From Candidatus Bathyarchaeota archaeon (lineage in GTDB: Archaea; Thermoproteota; Bathyarchaeia; Bathyarchaeales; UBA233), in contig JANXEP010000068.1 in assembly GCA_025057795.1 (NCBI GenBank), positions 148,153-212,152 on the forward strand: 64,000 nucleotides of DNA, given 5' to 3'. Every line of letters begins with the position of its first letter. Position 1 is the stretch's first letter. A program made the position numbers and the translations under genes. The notes under the pieces are model-generated. The model ran no database searches. It was not told the DNA's origin and was given only the letters and a program-made list of their open reading frames with translations. Shown here one piece after another: positions 62,469 to 64,000 of this stretch.

Positions 62469-63485
62469 ATGAAAGTTTTAGTTACAGGCGGAGCAGGCTA
62501 TATTGGCTCTGTCCTTTGCAGGCTCCTTGTGGAGAAAGGTTACACCGTGGCATGTCTAGACAGATTATTTTTTGGAATAGATCCGTTAAAGGAAATCGTA
62601 GACAAAATAACCATATTCAAGGATGACATTAGATGGTTTAAACCTGATATTTTGAGGGGAATAGACGCCGTTTTTGATTTGGCCTCGCTTTCAAATGACC
62701 CAAGCGGGGAACTTGACCCCCAAAAAACTTTGGAAATAAACTATAAGGGAAGAGTTAGGGTGGCCAAGCTCTCAAAGAAAAAAGGCGTCAAAAAGTATGT
62801 CTTGGCAAGCACATGCAGCGTTTACGGCTTTCAAGAAGGAATATTGACGGAAGAGTCAAGCCTAAACCCTCTTACCACATATGCCAAGGCGAACTCGCTG
62901 GCTGAAAAAGAAGTACTGCCGTTAAGCGACAAATCCTTTAGCGTAACAACCTTAAGACAAGCCACGGTGTATGGATATTCGCCGAGAATGAGGTTTGACC
63001 TTGCAATAAACGGCATGGTACTAGGTTTTTATAAAAATGGTAAAGTTCCAATAATGAAGGATGGGAAACAATGGCGTCCCTTCATTCACGTAAAGGACAC
63101 GGCAAGCGCTTTCATAAAAGTCTTGGAAGCCGAACAAGAACTTGTTAACGGCCAAACTTTCAACGTGGGCAGCAACGAGCAAAACTTCCAAATATTTGAC
63201 TTGGCAAAACTCGTGGCGGAATCCATAAACATGCCTTTCAACTTTGAATGGTACGGCTCTCCAGACCACAGAAGCTACCGCGTAAACTTTGACAAAATCA
63301 GGAAAACCTTGAAATTCGAAGCAAAATACACCCCGAAAGAAGGGGCAAGAGAAGTTTTTGAAGCCCTTAAAGAAGGAAGGTTAAACGCTGACGACCCGAA
63401 AACAATAACGGTCCAATGGTACAAACGCCTTTTAGAGATGCACGCTCTAATAAAAAACATTGAAATCAAGGGAGTTCTGTTGTAG
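62469..63485 (+). CDS. NAD-dependent sugar epimerase/dehydratase (extended SDR)
   Basis: A 338-residue extended short-chain dehydrogenase. The dinucleotide motif is TGGAGYIGSVLCRLL at the start. LASTCSVYG holds the catalytic serine/threonine region. The usual YxxxK is YAKAN here, so the lysine is replaced by asparagine. WRPFIHVKDTASA is conserved. Position suggests the dTDP-glucose 4,6-dehydratase slot, but the sequence does not look like RmlB proper, so substrate is open. Confidence 0.8.
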   Translation: MKVLVTGGAGYIGSVLCRLLVEKGYTVACLDRLFFGIDPLKEIVDKITIFKDDIRWFKPDILRGIDAVFDLASLSNDPSGELDPQKTLEINYKGRVRVAKLSKKKGVKKYVLASTCSVYGFQEGILTEESSLNPLTTYAKANSLAEKEVLPLSDKSFSVTTLRQATVYGYSPRMRFDLAINGMVLGFYKNGKVPIMKDGKQWRPFIHVKDTASAFIKVLEAEQELVNGQTFNVGSNEQNFQIFDLAKLVAESINMPFNFEWYGSPDHRSYRVNFDKIRKTLKFEAKYTPKEGAREVFEALKEGRLNADDPKTITVQWYKRLLEMHALIKNIEIKGVLL

Positions 63486-63487
63486 AA

Positions 63488-64000
63488 ATGAAAGTGGCCA
63501 TAATAGGGTCAAACGGACAGCTTGGCACAGACCTTGTAAAGGCGTTTAAAGCTCAGCATGAAGTTTTAGGATTCACCCACAAGGACATAGAGGTCACCGA
63601 CTACCGCAGCTGCCTAGTCTTAAAAGAGCACAGCCCCGAAGTAATTATAAATACGGCGGCGTTCCACAAAACCGACCAATGCGAAGAAGAACCCCTAAAA
63701 ACTTTCGCCGTAAACGCCTTGGGCGCAAAAAACATAGCTGACATATCATTGGAAATCGGGGCGACAACAGTTTACATCAGCACAGACTACGTGTTTGACG
63801 GGTTAAAAAACGAGCCGTACACCGAGGAAGACATTCCAAACCCTATTAACACTTATGGAATTTCAAAGTTGGCTGGCGAATGTTACACGAGGCAAAATCC
63901 AAAACATTACATTGTAAGGGTTGCAAGCCTCTTCGGCGTGGCAGGAGCCAGCGGAAAAGGCGGAAACTTCGTGGAAACCATGATAGCCAAGGCAAGAAAA
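63488..64000 (+). CDS. rmlD: dTDP-4-dehydrorhamnose reductase (RmlD), C-terminus outside window
   Basis: The first 171 residues of an RmlD-type SDR. IIGSNGQLGTDLVKAF is the NAD(P)-binding motif, INTAAFHKTDQCEEEP is the family AAxTxVDxAE motif, and STDYVFDG and TYGISKLAGE (Tyr and Lys) are catalytic. It begins two bases after the SDR stop. The frame is open to the window end. Confidence 0.92.
   Translation, partial: MKVAIIGSNGQLGTDLVKAFKAQHEVLGFTHKDIEVTDYRSCLVLKEHSPEVIINTAAFHKTDQCEEEPLKTFAVNALGAKNIADISLEIGATTVYISTDYVFDGLKNEPYTEEDIPNPINTYGISKLAGECYTRQNPKHYIVRVASLFGVAGASGKGGNFVETMIAKARK

Noticed and set aside
1..64000. Search for tRNA, rRNA, CRISPR arrays and insertion sequences
   Set aside because: No T-loop-like tRNA end, no regularly spaced repeat array, and no transposase-like protein was recognised by eye.

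Overview
This is a stretch of archaeal chromosome. It carries archaeal replication proteins (MCM, GINS, PriS/PriL, PCNA, RFC), aIF2-alpha, Nop10, ribosomal proteins S27e and L44e, TFS, a TYW1-type wyosine synthase, Hel308, the fructose-1,6-bisphosphate aldolase/phosphatase and a PAC2 protein. Many starts are GTG or TTG behind GGAGG or GGTGG ribosome-binding sites, and AT-rich TATA boxes are common. Moderate GC, a single PCNA, two GINS subunits, NrpR and SLC41-type transport suggest an uncultured Thermoproteota lineage such as Bathyarchaeia. That placement is inference. No rRNA, tRNA, CRISPR array or insertion sequence was seen.

Layout. 1-6.8 kb: the end of a secreted surface protein, then a plus-strand run for one-carbon/PLP chemistry, tRNA modification and nucleic-acid processing (SHMT-like, TYW1, translin, endonuclease V, HD phosphohydrolase, tRNA-binding protein). 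6.8-19.1 kb: an unusually complete replication and information island with RFC-L/RFC-S, GINS23-MCM, PAC2-Nop10-aIF2a-S27e-L44e, GINS15-PriS-PriL-PCNA and TFS. 19.2-26.3 kb: DUF99, S-adenosylhomocysteine recycling (deaminase and hydrolase), small membrane proteins, and an SLC41/MgtE-like cation transporter with two PhoU/TrkA-C soluble partners.

26.6-31.9 kb is a regulatory hot spot. A probable serine kinase-O-phosphoserine sulfhydrylase fusion lies behind two identical 15-bp palindromes and opposite a Cys-rich HTH regulator. Next comes NrpR, with a GGAA-N6-TTCC operator in its own promoter and a near-identical site before the glutamate synthase gene. 32-48.9 kb is mixed metabolism: the gluconeogenic aldolase/phosphatase, a glycosyltransferase, ferredoxin, an asparagine-synthase-like protein without its glutaminase cysteine, nitroreductase, two MFS transporters, PurB and Hel308.

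49.3-52.5 kb is a compact Fe-S operon (IscS-like, IscU, SufS, small protein). 52.5-58.3 kb is the most system-like uncharacterised locus: a MoxR AAA+ ATPase and a VWA protein of NorQ/NorD (CbbQ/CbbO) type, flanked by two diverged paralogous proteins of unknown function, a third helper protein, and a TrmB-type regulator with an inverted repeat at its start. The window ends with a polysaccharide flippase, a VapBC pair and dTDP-sugar genes (RmlA, RmlC, an SDR and the start of RmlD), which suggests cell-surface glycan synthesis.
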